A stretch of 64,000 nt of DNA from an alpha proteobacterium U9-1i. Lineage in GTDB: Bacteria; Pseudomonadota; Alphaproteobacteria; Caulobacterales; Aquidulcibacteraceae. The position numbers and the translations under genes are program-made. Location of the stretch: NCBI GenBank assembly GCA_000974665.1, contig BBSY01000003.1, positions 1,348,948 to 1,412,947 on the forward strand. The letters are read 5' to 3'. Below the pieces are notes generated by a model. It saw only the letters and a list, made by a program, of their open reading frames with translations, had not been told where the DNA came from and did no database searches. Of this stretch, positions 1 to 7,765 are shown one piece after another. Positions within the stretch are counted from its first letter, which is position 1. The number at the start of each line of letters is the position of its first letter.

Positions 1-409
1 CCATGCCTAGAAAGGCAATGCCCATCTTGCCGGCGACATCGCGCAATTGCGCGAGGTGCGAGCCGGTTTCGCTACACGTCTGATGCAGATGCTCAAGCGG
101 TGCGCCGGAGAGTTCGAACTGGCCGCCCGGCTCCAACGTAATGGAGGCGCCGCTCTGCGACAGCGCGATCGTGTTCGCGCCCTCCTTCACTTTGGTCCAG
201 CCATACGTCTTGGAGAGACCGTCGAGCAGCGCGCCAATGCCGCGTTCGCCTTCGTAGGGAACCGGCTCCAGCGTCTCCTTGTAGAACGCGAACTTCTCGT
301 GCTCGGTGCCAATGCGCCAGGTCGAGCGATCAGGCTTGTTGCCAGACGCCAAATGGTCGACCAGGTCCTTGAAGCCCTCGATCGGCGGTGATTTTTGCTT
401 TGTCGCCAT
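1..409 (-). CDS. gshA: Glutamate-cysteine ligase, N-terminal part (cut by window edge)
   Basis: First enzyme of glutathione synthesis: ATP-dependent joining of L-glutamate and L-cysteine in the cytoplasm. Only the first 136 residues lie in the window; the gene runs off the left edge. The visible part has the hallmarks of the GCS2 (plant/alphaproteobacterial) family: a glutamate-binding stretch reading IGTEHEKFAF near residue 34, then ALSQSGASITLEPGGQFELS around residues 85-105 and LEHLHQTCSE after it. The ATG at 407-409 is the only good start before this conserved block. It follows the signal-peptidase-like gene on the same strand with a 116-bp gap. The neighbourhood rsmE-gshA is common in this bacterial group. 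Family assignment is strong. Confidence 0.93.
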   Translation of the reverse strand, partial: MATKQKSPPIEGFKDLVDHLASGNKPDRSTWRIGTEHEKFAFYKETLEPVPYEGERGIGALLDGLSKTYGWTKVKEGANTIALSQSGASITLEPGGQFELSGAPLEHLHQTCSETGSHLAQLRDVAGKMGIAFLGM

Positions 410-525
410 GTCGCGAGCCTCCCTGGCCGCCCATGTGGAGTTTCCCGCGCCGGCCCGCAAGCGTCTAGCCGGTTCGCCAATCGACCCACGCGGCTTGGAC
501 AAGTGTTAACGCGGCGCCGGACGCT

Positions 526-1161
526 TCATTGGACCGCCTGGCCGATGCGTCCAACGTCCGTCCCGTAAAGGACACGCACGATCCGATGCGTCGCGGCCGT
601 CAAGGCAAACGGCCCAACCAGACGGGAATCGATTGAGTTGTCCCTGAAATCGCCAGCGACGAACATTTGCGCGGCCGGTACAGAAATGGCCGGCATGGTT
701 CGGAGCCCCGGAAGTTCTTCTACATCGCCCTCAAAATGCTGGACGCGAAAAGTGCGACCGCCGATCTCTTCGCGTGACAGGCGGATGCGACGACCTTCCC
801 ATTCGCCCGAGCCGACCTCCTCCCGCCAAGCCCGATTGCCGTTAATCAAGGGCGATCCGTTCTGGAAGCTCACCTCATCACTTGGCAACCCGATAACGCG
901 GCCGGTGAAGGGCAGGACACCCTGGCCATCGTCGCGATTGTAGACGATCAGTTCTCCCAAGCGCGGAATCGGCGCCGCCGAGCCAACAAGCTGCTCGGCC
1001 AGGACAACGTCTCCAGGCATCAGCGTAGGGTTCATACTTGGACTCGGAATGCGGAAGCTGCGCGTCGCGCCCTCAGAACAACTCGCGACGCTAGGCGTGC
1101 AAAGCGCGGCGGCGGCGATGAAAAACGAGCGCCGGTTGAGTAAACCCGAATGCGTTATCAC
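526..1161 (-). CDS. Signal peptidase I-like (S26) lipoprotein lacking the catalytic lysine
   Basis: A 211-residue protein with clear S26 boxes. Box B is IPSPSMNPTL (predicted nucleophile Ser42), box C is PGDVVLAEQ, and box E is GDFRDNSIDSR around residues 165-175. In box D, where active enzymes have (Y)IKRVxGLPGD, this protein reads FTGRVIGLPSD, so the general-base lysine is glycine (Gly87). The N-terminus is also odd for a signal peptidase: a twin-arginine stretch NRRSFF at residues 9-14, a hydrophobic run and a lipobox VASC (Cys28) suggest a Tat-exported lipoprotein. Start chosen as GTG at 1161, because it overlaps the rsmE stop (GTGA) and has a G-rich Shine-Dalgarno sequence; a TTG at 1173 is also possible. 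It may be catalytically inactive or use another base; function unknown. Confidence 0.75.
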   Translation of the reverse strand: MITHSGLLNRRSFFIAAAALCTPSVASCSEGATRSFRIPSPSMNPTLMPGDVVLAEQLVGSAAPIPRLGELIVYNRDDGQGVLPFTGRVIGLPSDEVSFQNGSPLINGNRAWREEVGSGEWEGRRIRLSREEIGGRTFRVQHFEGDVEELPGLRTMPAISVPAAQMFVAGDFRDNSIDSRLVGPFALTAATHRIVRVLYGTDVGRIGQAVQ

Positions 1162-2039
1162 CAATCCCCCCAACCAGCTTGTACTAATGACAAGGTCGCG
1201 ATCACGGCCGTTTCGGCGCGCAAGATGCGCGGACCAAGTGATACCGGAATGACGTAGGCGAGCGCACGCAACATGCGGCGCTCCTCTGGCGTGAAGCCGC
1301 CTTCGGGGCCAACGAGCACCGCAGCTCCCCCTCCTCTCGAGAGGAGGGGGTTGGGGGGTGGGGTGGGGCTCTGCGCATGTGATGAAGGCGGCTTCGGTGA
1401 AGCGCCTTCACCTTTGACGTCGCGCATCACCCCACCCCCTGCCCCCTCCTCTCGAGAGGAGGGGAAGAGCGCTTCAAGCATCGGCCGCGCTCGGCCATTC
1501 TCGCCACCCCATGGCGCGTGTGCATCATCACCGCGTTCGTCCGCAAAGATCAGCGGACGCGACGCATCCCAACCGTCAAGCATGCGCGCCAGCGACAGCG
1601 GCTCGCACACGTCCGGGGCATCAAAGCGTTCGGTCTGTTCGGCCGCTTCGCGGGCGATTGATTGCAAGCGATCCACGCGCACCGTTTCGGCGATCGTGCG
1701 TTGGGTGATCACAGGGCGAATGCGGCGGACGCCGAGTTCGGTCGCCTTCTCAACAATCAGGTCCGTCGCGTGGCGCTTCACCGGCGCGAACAGCAGATCG
1801 AGATCGGGCACGGCGCGCGCGGCGCGCACGAACTCCGTCACGCTCACGCTCATCCCGCGCTTTGTCTTCTCTGCGACGCGCGCGCGCCATTCGCCAGCGG
1901 TCGCGTTGAAAACACGAAGCGTGTCGCCAACGTCGAGCCGCAGCACAGTTCCGACATGCCGCGCCTGCCCCTCGTCCAGCGCAATCATTGCGCCGACGGA
2001 AAGCGTTTGGTGCTCAATCAGGAGACGCGGATTGGCCAT
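1158..2039 (-). CDS. rsmE: 16S rRNA (uracil1498-N3)-methyltransferase carrying an in-frame repeat insertion
   Basis: SPOUT-class enzyme that methylates U1498 of 16S rRNA. The start region MANPRLLIEH, the RHVGTVLRLDVGD segment and the SAM-binding knot motif VLVGPEGGFTPEE are typical. At 293 residues it is about 45 residues longer than usual. The excess lies just before the knot motif and is encoded by a 138-bp palindromic element (1327-1464) that reads through as a Pro/Gly/Ser-rich segment beginning SSREEGAGGG. ATG at 2039 is preferred over the upstream alternative at 2084 because AAGGA precedes it and the conserved N-terminus begins there. Its stop overlaps the start of the next gene by 4 bp. 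The insertion lies on the surface side of the catalytic knot, so activity may be kept (inference). Confidence 0.92.
   Translation of the reverse strand: MANPRLLIEHQTLSVGAMIALDEGQARHVGTVLRLDVGDTLRVFNATAGEWRARVAEKTKRGMSVSVTEFVRAARAVPDLDLLFAPVKRHATDLIVEKATELGVRRIRPVITQRTIAETVRVDRLQSIAREAAEQTERFDAPDVCEPLSLARMLDGWDASRPLIFADERGDDAHAPWGGENGRARPMLEALFPSSREEGAGGGVMRDVKGEGASPKPPSSHAQSPTPPPNPLLSRGGGAAVLVGPEGGFTPEERRMLRALAYVIPVSLGPRILRAETAVIATLSLVQAGWGDW
1327..1464. repeat. Type-1 REPIN-like palindromic element A, inside rsmE
   Basis: Two inverted terminal units flank about 60 bp. The left unit holds a perfect 24-bp palindrome (1327-1350, centre CTCGAG) followed inward by a G-rich tract. The right unit is its inverse: CACCCCACCCCCTG, then a 22-bp palindrome (1443-1464) with the same centre. 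Length is 138 bp, exactly 46 codons, so rsmE stays in frame. The inner tract CACCCCACCCCCTGCCCCC is shared with elements B and C. Confidence 0.9.
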
Positions 2040-2152
2040 GGGTTCCTTGGGTGTTGCCCTTTGCTGCCAAGGGCTTGGCCGCAAAGCAAGCGCCAGCCCT
2101 TGACCCGAGCGCCGCCCCGGCGCTTCCTCCCGCCCCGACGCTGGAGGGGATG

Positions 2153-2782
2153 ATGGCGGGAACCGTATTGCTGACGGGCGGGGACGTGATCGAGGTGCAG
2201 CTTACCTCGGAGACGGTCGTGATCGAGGGCGCCCATGGGCGCCGCGCTTCCGACGAACCCGGCCACATCACCAACCGCATGCGCCTGTTCGTCCGCGAGA
2301 CCGACGGCAAGGAAGCGAAATATGATTTCGAGGAATGCGAGCTCGGCGTACGCGACACGCAGCGGGTGGCGATCGCGCGCGCCAAGTTCAAAGGCCGCGA
2401 CGAGCCGTTGAACCTAATCCTGTTCAATCTTTCGACCGGCGAGAAGGATTGCTTCGAAAGCGGCCTCTTCGCACATCTGGCGTACCGGCCATTCTTCGGC
2501 GCCAAATGGAAGGCGTTTTTCTTTTCGCTGTTGATCGCCTTCGTGTTTTTCTGCGTCAGCTTCTACATCGTCCGCCACGGCGATGGCGCAGTCACAAGCA
2601 CCTCGCTCGCCATCATGTTCGCGTTCCTGCTCTACCCGCTGCTCTGGTGGATCTGCGGCACATGGGACCGCGTGACCGAACGCATTCGCTACAAAAAGGC
2701 GCGCCGCGATTTCATCGCCGAGATGGAAGGGCGTGCGCGGGTGTATGCGCCAAGCACCGCGCCCGCCGCGCCACCCGCCTAA
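2153..2782 (+). CDS. Hypothetical membrane protein
   Basis: I do not recognise the family. About 209 residues: a soluble N-terminal half of mixed charge (roughly residues 1-115), two hydrophobic segments near residues 122-147 and 155-175, and a basic, Ala/Pro-rich C-terminal tail. The start was set at the second of two adjacent ATGs because GGAGG lies 5 bp before it; the reading frame stays open further upstream, but that part overlaps the start of rsmE on the other strand and looks non-coding. It is divergent from rsmE and convergent with the following NTF2-like lipoprotein, with 1 bp between them. A role at the inner membrane is the only safe inference. Confidence 0.65.
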   Translation: MAGTVLLTGGDVIEVQLTSETVVIEGAHGRRASDEPGHITNRMRLFVRETDGKEAKYDFEECELGVRDTQRVAIARAKFKGRDEPLNLILFNLSTGEKDCFESGLFAHLAYRPFFGAKWKAFFFSLLIAFVFFCVSFYIVRHGDGAVTSTSLAIMFAFLLYPLLWWICGTWDRVTERIRYKKARRDFIAEMEGRARVYAPSTAPAAPPA

Positions 2783-2783
2783 T

Positions 2784-3230
2784 TCAGCTGATCAGCGTAT
2801 TCTGATCAAATACGAGTCGCCATCCGCCGCCTTCGAGCGCGAAGGTGAGCGTTAGCCACGCCGTGCTGGTCTGGGTGGCGCCTGCGGCGTCGATGGAGGA
2901 ATAACGATAGCGCATCAGAGCGTGCGCGAGATCCGTGGATTCGATGACACTCACGATCTCGAACTCAAGGCGGCCGTTGTCCGCCGCGGCGAACCAGGCA
3001 CGATGGAAATCGATGAAGTCCTGTCGCGTGTTCCATTTGTGGCCGGTGGGCGCGAGCATTGGCAGCGCCTCGCCGCTGGTCAGCGTCGGGATCAGCGCGT
3101 CGATGTCGCGCGCGGCGATGGCGTTAAGGTGCGCCTCCAATGCCGGGCGAAACGCCGGCGCCGGTTCGCGATGCGCGGTCGCACACGCGGTGAGCGTAAG
3201 CGCGACGATGATGGCGGCGAGAGCTTTCAC
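2784..3230 (-). CDS. NTF2/SnoaL-like lipoprotein
   Basis: A 148-residue exported protein. Residues 1-16 form a lipoprotein signal with lipobox LTAC. The rest resembles the SnoaL/DUF4440 cone fold: an initial helix LEAHLNAIAARDIDALI, a loop, and a late beta strand pattern ending in WRLVFDQN. Such domains bind small hydrophobic ligands or act as isomerases, but no catalytic Asp/His pair can be assigned here. It lies downstream of the ABC exporter gene on the same strand with a strong hairpin between them, so it probably has its own transcript. Function unknown. Confidence 0.65.
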   Translation of the reverse strand: MKALAAIIVALTLTACATAHREPAPAFRPALEAHLNAIAARDIDALIPTLTSGEALPMLAPTGHKWNTRQDFIDFHRAWFAAADNGRLEFEIVSVIESTDLAHALMRYRYSSIDAAGATQTSTAWLTLTFALEGGGWRLVFDQNTLIS

Positions 3231-3251
3231 TGAAGAATCCCCATACGAACT

Positions 3252-3286
3252 GGCGGCGCCCGCGCTTTGCCAGCGCGAGCGCCGCC
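3252..3286 (-). terminator. Hairpin after the ABC exporter gene
   Basis: Fifteen-base arms with a single mismatch (GGCGGCGC... paired with ...GCGCCGCC) around a 5-base loop, 30 bp past the exporter stop codon. There is no clear T-tract on the minus strand, so it may be an RNA-stabilising end rather than a classical intrinsic terminator. Confidence 0.5.
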
Positions 3287-3316
3287 TTGCTTGGGGAGAC
3301 TTGCGTCTTCGCGTCG

Positions 3317-5137
3317 CTAGGCCGCCTCGTCCGCGTCCAGTTTATCGCCCCGCGCTAACGCATTCAGACGCGCATAGAGCCCGCCGCCGCCGATCAGTTC
3401 GGCATGGCGGCCCTGCTCGACGATCCGGCCTTGGTTGAACACCAAAATCCGATCCGCCTCGCGCACCGTGGAAAGTCGGTGCGCGATGACGATCGTCGTG
3501 CGCCCCTGCTTCAGCTCGGCCATCGCCGCCTGCACGTCGCGCTCGGTTTCCACGTCGAGCGACGAGGTCGCCTCGTCGAGGATGAGGATCGGCGCGTCGG
3601 CCAGGAACGCGCGCGCGAGCGCCACACGTTGCCGCTCACCGCCCGAAAGCTTCACGCCGCGCTCGCCGACTTCGGTGTCGTAGCCCTTGGGGAGCTTGAC
3701 GATGAAGTCGTGCGCACGCGCGCGCTTAGCGCAGGCGATGATGTCGTCCAGTGAAGCGCTCGGCCGGGCGTAGGCGATATTCTCACGCAACGAGCGGTGA
3801 AAGAGCGCCGGATCTTGGGGCACCAACGCCACGCTTTGGCGCAAGCTGGCTTGGGTCACCTCGCGCACGTCTTGTCCGTCGATGCGGATCGCGCCGCCCG
3901 ACACATCGTGGAGACGCTGCACGAGTTTCACGAACGTGGTTTTGCCGGAGCCCGTCGGGCCCACGAGCGCGACGGTCTCTCCCGGCGCGATTTCCAGCGA
4001 GAAATCGCGATAGAGCGGCTCGGCGGCGTTCTTGTAGCCGAACGACACGTTATCGAACGCGATGGCGCCCGGCCCCGGCGCGAACGCGCGTGCGTCCGCT
4101 CTGTCGGAGACCTCCGCGTCATCGCCCGCGTATGCAACGACGTCCTCAATCTCCGCATAGCCTTTTTGCAGGTTCTGGAAGTTCTCACCGAGCGTCCGCA
4201 AATAGCCCGAAACCAGGAAGAACGATGTGATCGCAAACACCGCGTCACCGGCGCTTGCTTGGCCGCGCGACCATTCGAGGATCACCAGCCCAACCAGGCC
4301 CACTTGCAGCAAAAACAAGATCAGGTTCTGCACGATCCACGCATTGGTGTACTTCACCCATGTCACTTGGGACTTTGCGTTCCAATCCTGCGCTACGGCG
4401 TCGAACCGCGCCTGCTCACGCGCCTCCGCGCCGAACGCCTTCACGGTTGCGTTGGCGCCAACGGAATCGGCCAAAGCCGCGCCGATGCGCGTATCGGCGG
4501 CGTTGGAGACGCGCGTTGCATCGGCCATGTAGTGCACCGCCATCAGCCATGTCGCGATCAGGAAGCCGGCGATGGTCGCGCCGGTGAAAAACCCGATCAA
4601 CGGCCATTGCACGGCTGTCAGCACGGTGATGCCCACCAGCACAACGCCTGCTGGCAACACGAACCACACTAAGGTGTCGGAGATCGTATCGTAGGCCCAC
4701 ATGGCGCGTGACACGCGCCGCACCGTCGCGCCGGCGAAATTGTCGGCGTGCCAATCGGACGAGAAACGCTGCACGTCCTTGAAGCCGCTAGATACGATGG
4801 CTTGCATATTGTTGGCGGCGAACGGAATCCAAAAGCGCACGCCAATATTGCGCGCGAAATAGAACACGAAGGCGATCGCCGTGAAGAGACCGAAGCCCCA
4901 CGCCGCCTGGCGCGCGCCCGCGTCGCTGGGCCCAGCGGTCAATGCTTCAACCAATTGCGCGGATGCAAACGGCAAAGCCAGATCGCACGCCGTCGCCAGC
5001 GCGAAGAAGCCGCCAAACCACGCGAGCTTGCCGGGCTGCGAGGACCACAGCCGCCAGATGTAAGATGCAACGGCGCCGACGCTGGCCTTGCGCTGGCCGC
5101 GTTCGGAATCGCCGTCAAAGTCGAGCACGTCGCTCAT
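3317..5137 (-). CDS. ABC exporter, fused membrane and ATPase domains (MsbA/LipidA-export-like)
   Basis: A 606-residue half-transporter of the type IV exporter class. The N-terminal ABC_membrane domain (about residues 20-330) has six hydrophobic segments. The nucleotide-binding domain (about 355-590) shows Walker A GPTGSGKTT, Q-loop VPQDPALF, signature LSGGERQRVALARA, Walker B ILILDEATSSLD and H-loop IAHRLST, so all catalytic elements are present. It should act as a homodimer in the inner membrane, exporting a lipid, peptide or drug; the substrate cannot be read from sequence. It is single-standing and unlike the second exporter at 14 kb, which sits in the lipid A neighbourhood. Confidence 0.9.
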   Translation of the reverse strand: MSDVLDFDGDSERGQRKASVGAVASYIWRLWSSQPGKLAWFGGFFALATACDLALPFASAQLVEALTAGPSDAGARQAAWGFGLFTAIAFVFYFARNIGVRFWIPFAANNMQAIVSSGFKDVQRFSSDWHADNFAGATVRRVSRAMWAYDTISDTLVWFVLPAGVVLVGITVLTAVQWPLIGFFTGATIAGFLIATWLMAVHYMADATRVSNAADTRIGAALADSVGANATVKAFGAEAREQARFDAVAQDWNAKSQVTWVKYTNAWIVQNLILFLLQVGLVGLVILEWSRGQASAGDAVFAITSFFLVSGYLRTLGENFQNLQKGYAEIEDVVAYAGDDAEVSDRADARAFAPGPGAIAFDNVSFGYKNAAEPLYRDFSLEIAPGETVALVGPTGSGKTTFVKLVQRLHDVSGGAIRIDGQDVREVTQASLRQSVALVPQDPALFHRSLRENIAYARPSASLDDIIACAKRARAHDFIVKLPKGYDTEVGERGVKLSGGERQRVALARAFLADAPILILDEATSSLDVETERDVQAAMAELKQGRTTIVIAHRLSTVREADRILVFNQGRIVEQGRHAELIGGGGLYARLNALARGDKLDADEAA

Positions 5138-5453
5138 TTGAATAACCCTCGGCCACGCATAGCAGCGCGGCGCAGATAGAGATTTGGGAGTTTAAGGCTG
5201 GAACAAAACCCCGCACAAAAGGCGGGGACCACGCCAAAGCGTGCGGCTAAGCGAGCATTTCCCGGCGTGGATCGTGGATCAGCCGGAATTTCGAGCGAAG
5301 CCGCATCACGCTGGCTTCAGACCCGGCAGCGTCCGCTCGCGGCGCCGCTGGTGAAGGCGGGAGTGGTCATGAATTCTGTTGCTCCGAAGCGGCACACATA
5401 GCGCTTGTGTCGCCTTGCGTCCACACCAAGCGCGCCGCATTTTCGCGCCTACG
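5138..5453. other. Intergenic region between ABC exporter and ubiA
   Basis: 316 bp with no convincing gene. It holds a minus-strand terminator-like hairpin (5205-5227), a second small hairpin (CACGCC/GGCGTG type) beside it, and the two divergent promoters that must exist here. A 16-codon minus-strand frame starting at the ATG near 5372 could be a leader peptide, but nothing beyond position supports it. Confidence 0.4.
5205..5227 (-). terminator. Orphan terminator-like hairpin upstream of the ABC exporter
   Basis: On the minus strand: CCCCGC, a 7-base loop, GCGGGG, then TTTTGTT. It lies about 70 bp before the exporter start and reads toward it, with no gene on that strand upstream. It could be the end of a small RNA or an attenuator. 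Confidence 0.45.
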
Positions 5454-6404
5454 ATGAACCAGAAGCCCGCCGATGCGCTCGCGCAACACTGGACCGACCG
5501 CCTGCCCGCGGCGCTGAAGCCGTACGCGCAGCTCTCGCGGCTCGACCGCCCGATCGGGTGGCAATTGTTGCTGCTGCCGTGCCTGATGGGTTTGGCGATC
5601 GTGCGCACGCAGGACGGCTTCTTCGCCGAGGACGCGCGCTACGCTTTGGCTTTCTTGCTAGGCGCCGTCGCCATGCGCGGCGCCGGCTGCACCTACAATG
5701 ACATCCTTGATCGTGACATCGACGCGAAGGTCGCCCGCACGCGGGCGCGGCCAATACCGTCCGGCGCGATGTCGGTGAGGGCGGCGTGGGCGTGGCTGCT
5801 ACTGCAATGCCTTGCGGGGCTTGTTGCCCTGCTGATGTTCCCGCACTTCGCGCAAATCACGGCTTTGATCGCGTTGCCGCTGGTGGCGCTCTACCCGTTG
5901 ATGAAGCGCATCACCTGGTGGCCGCAGGCGTGGCTCGGCATTGTGTTTTCTTGGGGAGCGCTGGTTGGCGGCGCGGCGGTGGCGTTTCCGGCCAGTGCGA
6001 TGCCGCCGGAGGCGATAGCGCTCTACGCCGGCTGCATCGCCTGGACCATCGGCTATGACACGATCTACGCCCTGCAAGATCGCGAGGACGACGCGTTGAT
6101 CGGCGTGCGCTCCACCGCGCGTCTGTTCGCCGATCAATGGCGGACATGGACGACATTCTTCTACGCCGCCGCGCTTTTTCTTTGGAGCGCCGCGGCGCAG
6201 CTTGCAGGCGCTCCGCTCGCCACGATCGGACTCTTGATCGCGATCGCCGCGTTCATGATCTGGCCGATGTTGCAGCGCGTCGACGATGCGAAAGGCGAAA
6301 CCGCGCTCGCCGGCTTCAAGTTCAACGCATTGATTGGGCTTGCCGTCTTGCTGGCCTTCGCGGCCGAACCCATCTGGCGTACGCTACGGCCGCTGATGGG
6401 GTGA
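5454..6404 (+). CDS. ubiA: 4-hydroxybenzoate polyprenyltransferase
   Basis: Membrane prenyltransferase of ubiquinone synthesis: attaches the polyprenyl tail to 4-hydroxybenzoate. About 316 residues with eight or nine hydrophobic segments. Both metal/diphosphate-binding motifs are present: NDILDRDIDAKV near residue 82 and YALQDREDDA near residue 206. The start MNQKPADALAQHW at 5454 was preferred over an in-frame ATG 75 bp earlier because the extension is Arg-rich and unlike the family. Its stop lies against the glycosylase gene that follows (GTGA at 6401-6404). Confidence 0.93.
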   Translation: MNQKPADALAQHWTDRLPAALKPYAQLSRLDRPIGWQLLLLPCLMGLAIVRTQDGFFAEDARYALAFLLGAVAMRGAGCTYNDILDRDIDAKVARTRARPIPSGAMSVRAAWAWLLLQCLAGLVALLMFPHFAQITALIALPLVALYPLMKRITWWPQAWLGIVFSWGALVGGAAVAFPASAMPPEAIALYAGCIAWTIGYDTIYALQDREDDALIGVRSTARLFADQWRTWTTFFYAAALFLWSAAAQLAGAPLATIGLLIAIAAFMIWPMLQRVDDAKGETALAGFKFNALIGLAVLLAFAAEPIWRTLRPLMG

Positions 6405-6409
6405 AAGCG

Positions 6410-7033
6410 ATGGGCGACGCGGAAGTGCATCTGGCGAAAGTTTGTAAGCGGCTGGCGAAGGTGATGCCGACGCACGAAGCTTTCCCGACGACGTTCGAAA
6501 AAAAGAAGGACCCCTATCGCGCGCTGGTCCGCGCGGTGGTGTTTCAGCAGCTCTCTGGCAAAGCGGCGACGACGATCCACAATCGCGTGCTGGCCCTATT
6601 TCCGGACAAGGATCATCCTGAACCTGAGGACCTGCTCGCCACGAAGGATGAAACCCTGCGTTCAGCGGGGCTCTCGCGCCAGAAAACCGCCGCCCTGAAA
6701 GACATTTCGCAAAAGCGCATCGACGGGATCATTCCGCCGGCGCGGGCGCTGGCGCGCTTGTCCGACGAGGAGATCATCGAGCGCCTCACCGCCGCGCGCG
6801 GCGTCGGCCGCTGGACCGTGGAAATGTACCTCATCTTCACGCTCGGCCGCCAAGACGTGTTGCCGATTGACGATCTCGGCGTACGCAAGGGCGCAGAGAA
6901 ACTTTATCGCCGCGAGTTCACGCCCAAGACGCTTGGCGAGTATGGCAAGCGCTGGGCGCCCTATCGCTCCGCCGCGGCGTGGCACATGTGGCGCGTCGCG
7001 GATACGCAGACGCCGGATCAGAGCAAGGTCTAG
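6410..7033 (+). CDS. DNA-3-methyladenine glycosylase II (AlkA/Mag-like)
   Basis: Base-excision repair enzyme removing alkylated purines. About 207 residues, of the short single-domain type. The helix-hairpin-helix/GPD motif is clear: RLTAARGVGRWTVEMYL, followed by PIDDLGVRKG, where the second Asp is the predicted catalytic residue. The upstream block VFQQLSGKAATTIHNR is the usual DNA-intercalating region. ATG 6410 is used; a GTG at 6401 overlapping the ubiA stop is the alternative and would imply translational coupling. It overlaps the convergent ABM gene by 4 bp. Confidence 0.88.
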   Translation: MGDAEVHLAKVCKRLAKVMPTHEAFPTTFEKKKDPYRALVRAVVFQQLSGKAATTIHNRVLALFPDKDHPEPEDLLATKDETLRSAGLSRQKTAALKDISQKRIDGIIPPARALARLSDEEIIERLTAARGVGRWTVEMYLIFTLGRQDVLPIDDLGVRKGAEKLYRREFTPKTLGEYGKRWAPYRSAAAWHMWRVADTQTPDQSKV

Positions 7034-7377
7034 CTGGGGTGGCGCGCGCGTGAATCGCTCGGCGCTTGCCTGCGTTCGCGCATTCCGTAGTCGCGCGACA
7101 CGTCGGCGATGCGCACGCGGTAGTCGCGGAATATTTCGGCGCGTCCGGCGGCTTGGGCGGCTCGATGCGCTTCAAGCTTACGCCATTGCGCCACCGCCTC
7201 CTCATCGCGCCAAAACGAGAGCGAGAGCACTTTGCCCGGCGCGCTCAGGCTTTCGAAGCGCTCAATCGAGATGAAGCCGTCGATTTCAGCGAGCAGCGGT
7301 CGCAATTCGGCGGCGATGCGGAAATAGTCGTCGCGCCGCGTCTCGTGCGGCTCAGCCTCGAAGATCACAGCGATCAT
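7030..7377 (-). CDS. ABM-fold (antibiotic biosynthesis monooxygenase-like) protein
   Basis: A 115-residue ferredoxin-like dimeric alpha-beta domain. The sequence shows [30 protein letters not shown] and [16 protein letters not shown], the three landmarks of the ABM family, then a polar C-terminal tail. Family members act as heme-degrading or quinone monooxygenases or as stress proteins; the substrate is unknown here. Its ATG overlaps the stop of the NIPSNAP gene (ATGA), so the two are one operon, divergent from the ArsR regulator. Confidence 0.8.
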   Translation of the reverse strand: MIAVIFEAEPHETRRDDYFRIAAELRPLLAEIDGFISIERFESLSAPGKVLSLSFWRDEEAVAQWRKLEAHRAAQAAGRAEIFRDYRVRIADVSRDYGMRERRQAPSDSRARHPS

Positions 7378-7703
7378 GGGCGCACTAAGGGGCCGTGCGG
7401 CGCCGACGCGAGTTTCAGAAACATGCGATCCTCACTGCGGATAAATTGTTCCCGCTTGGCGAAGGCGTAGTTTTCCCTGCCCGACGGATCGGCCGCCAAC
7501 CGTGCGCGATAGGCTTCGTAGGCAGCGAGGCTCTCAATGTTGTAGAGCGCAATTGCCGTAGTCGCGGAGCCTTCGTGCGGCGCGAAATAGCCGATCAGGT
7601 CAGCGCCGCAGCGCGGGATGGCCTCGCCCCACACGCGCGCATAATGTTCAAACGCATCGCGTTTAAACGCGTCGATCTCATAACGGATAAAGCAGGTGAT
7701 CAT
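7374..7703 (-). CDS. NIPSNAP-family protein
   Basis: A 109-residue small alpha-beta barrel protein. [38 protein letters not shown] and the late FAKREQFI region match the NIPSNAP family. Start at ATG 7703, which has GGAGG seven bases upstream; an ATG 12 bp earlier contains this Shine-Dalgarno sequence and is rejected. It is the first gene of a two-gene operon with the ABM protein and is divergent from the ArsR regulator, with about 60 bp between them. NIPSNAP+ABM pairs beside an ArsR regulator recur in proteobacteria; the regulator probably controls them (inference). Confidence 0.82.
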   Translation of the reverse strand: MITCFIRYEIDAFKRDAFEHYARVWGEAIPRCGADLIGYFAPHEGSATTAIALYNIESLAAYEAYRARLAADPSGRENYAFAKREQFIRSEDRMFLKLASAPHGPLVRP

Positions 7704-7765
7704 GGAAACCTCCAAGCTTCACCCTAGAGGTTGGCGGCGCGCAATGGTTCGTCTATGATCGAACT

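Noticed and set aside
3252..3286. The 3.25-kb hairpin as another member of the palindromic element families
   Set aside because: It lacks the G/C-tract inner motif and has no inverted partner nearby; it fits a gene-end hairpin.
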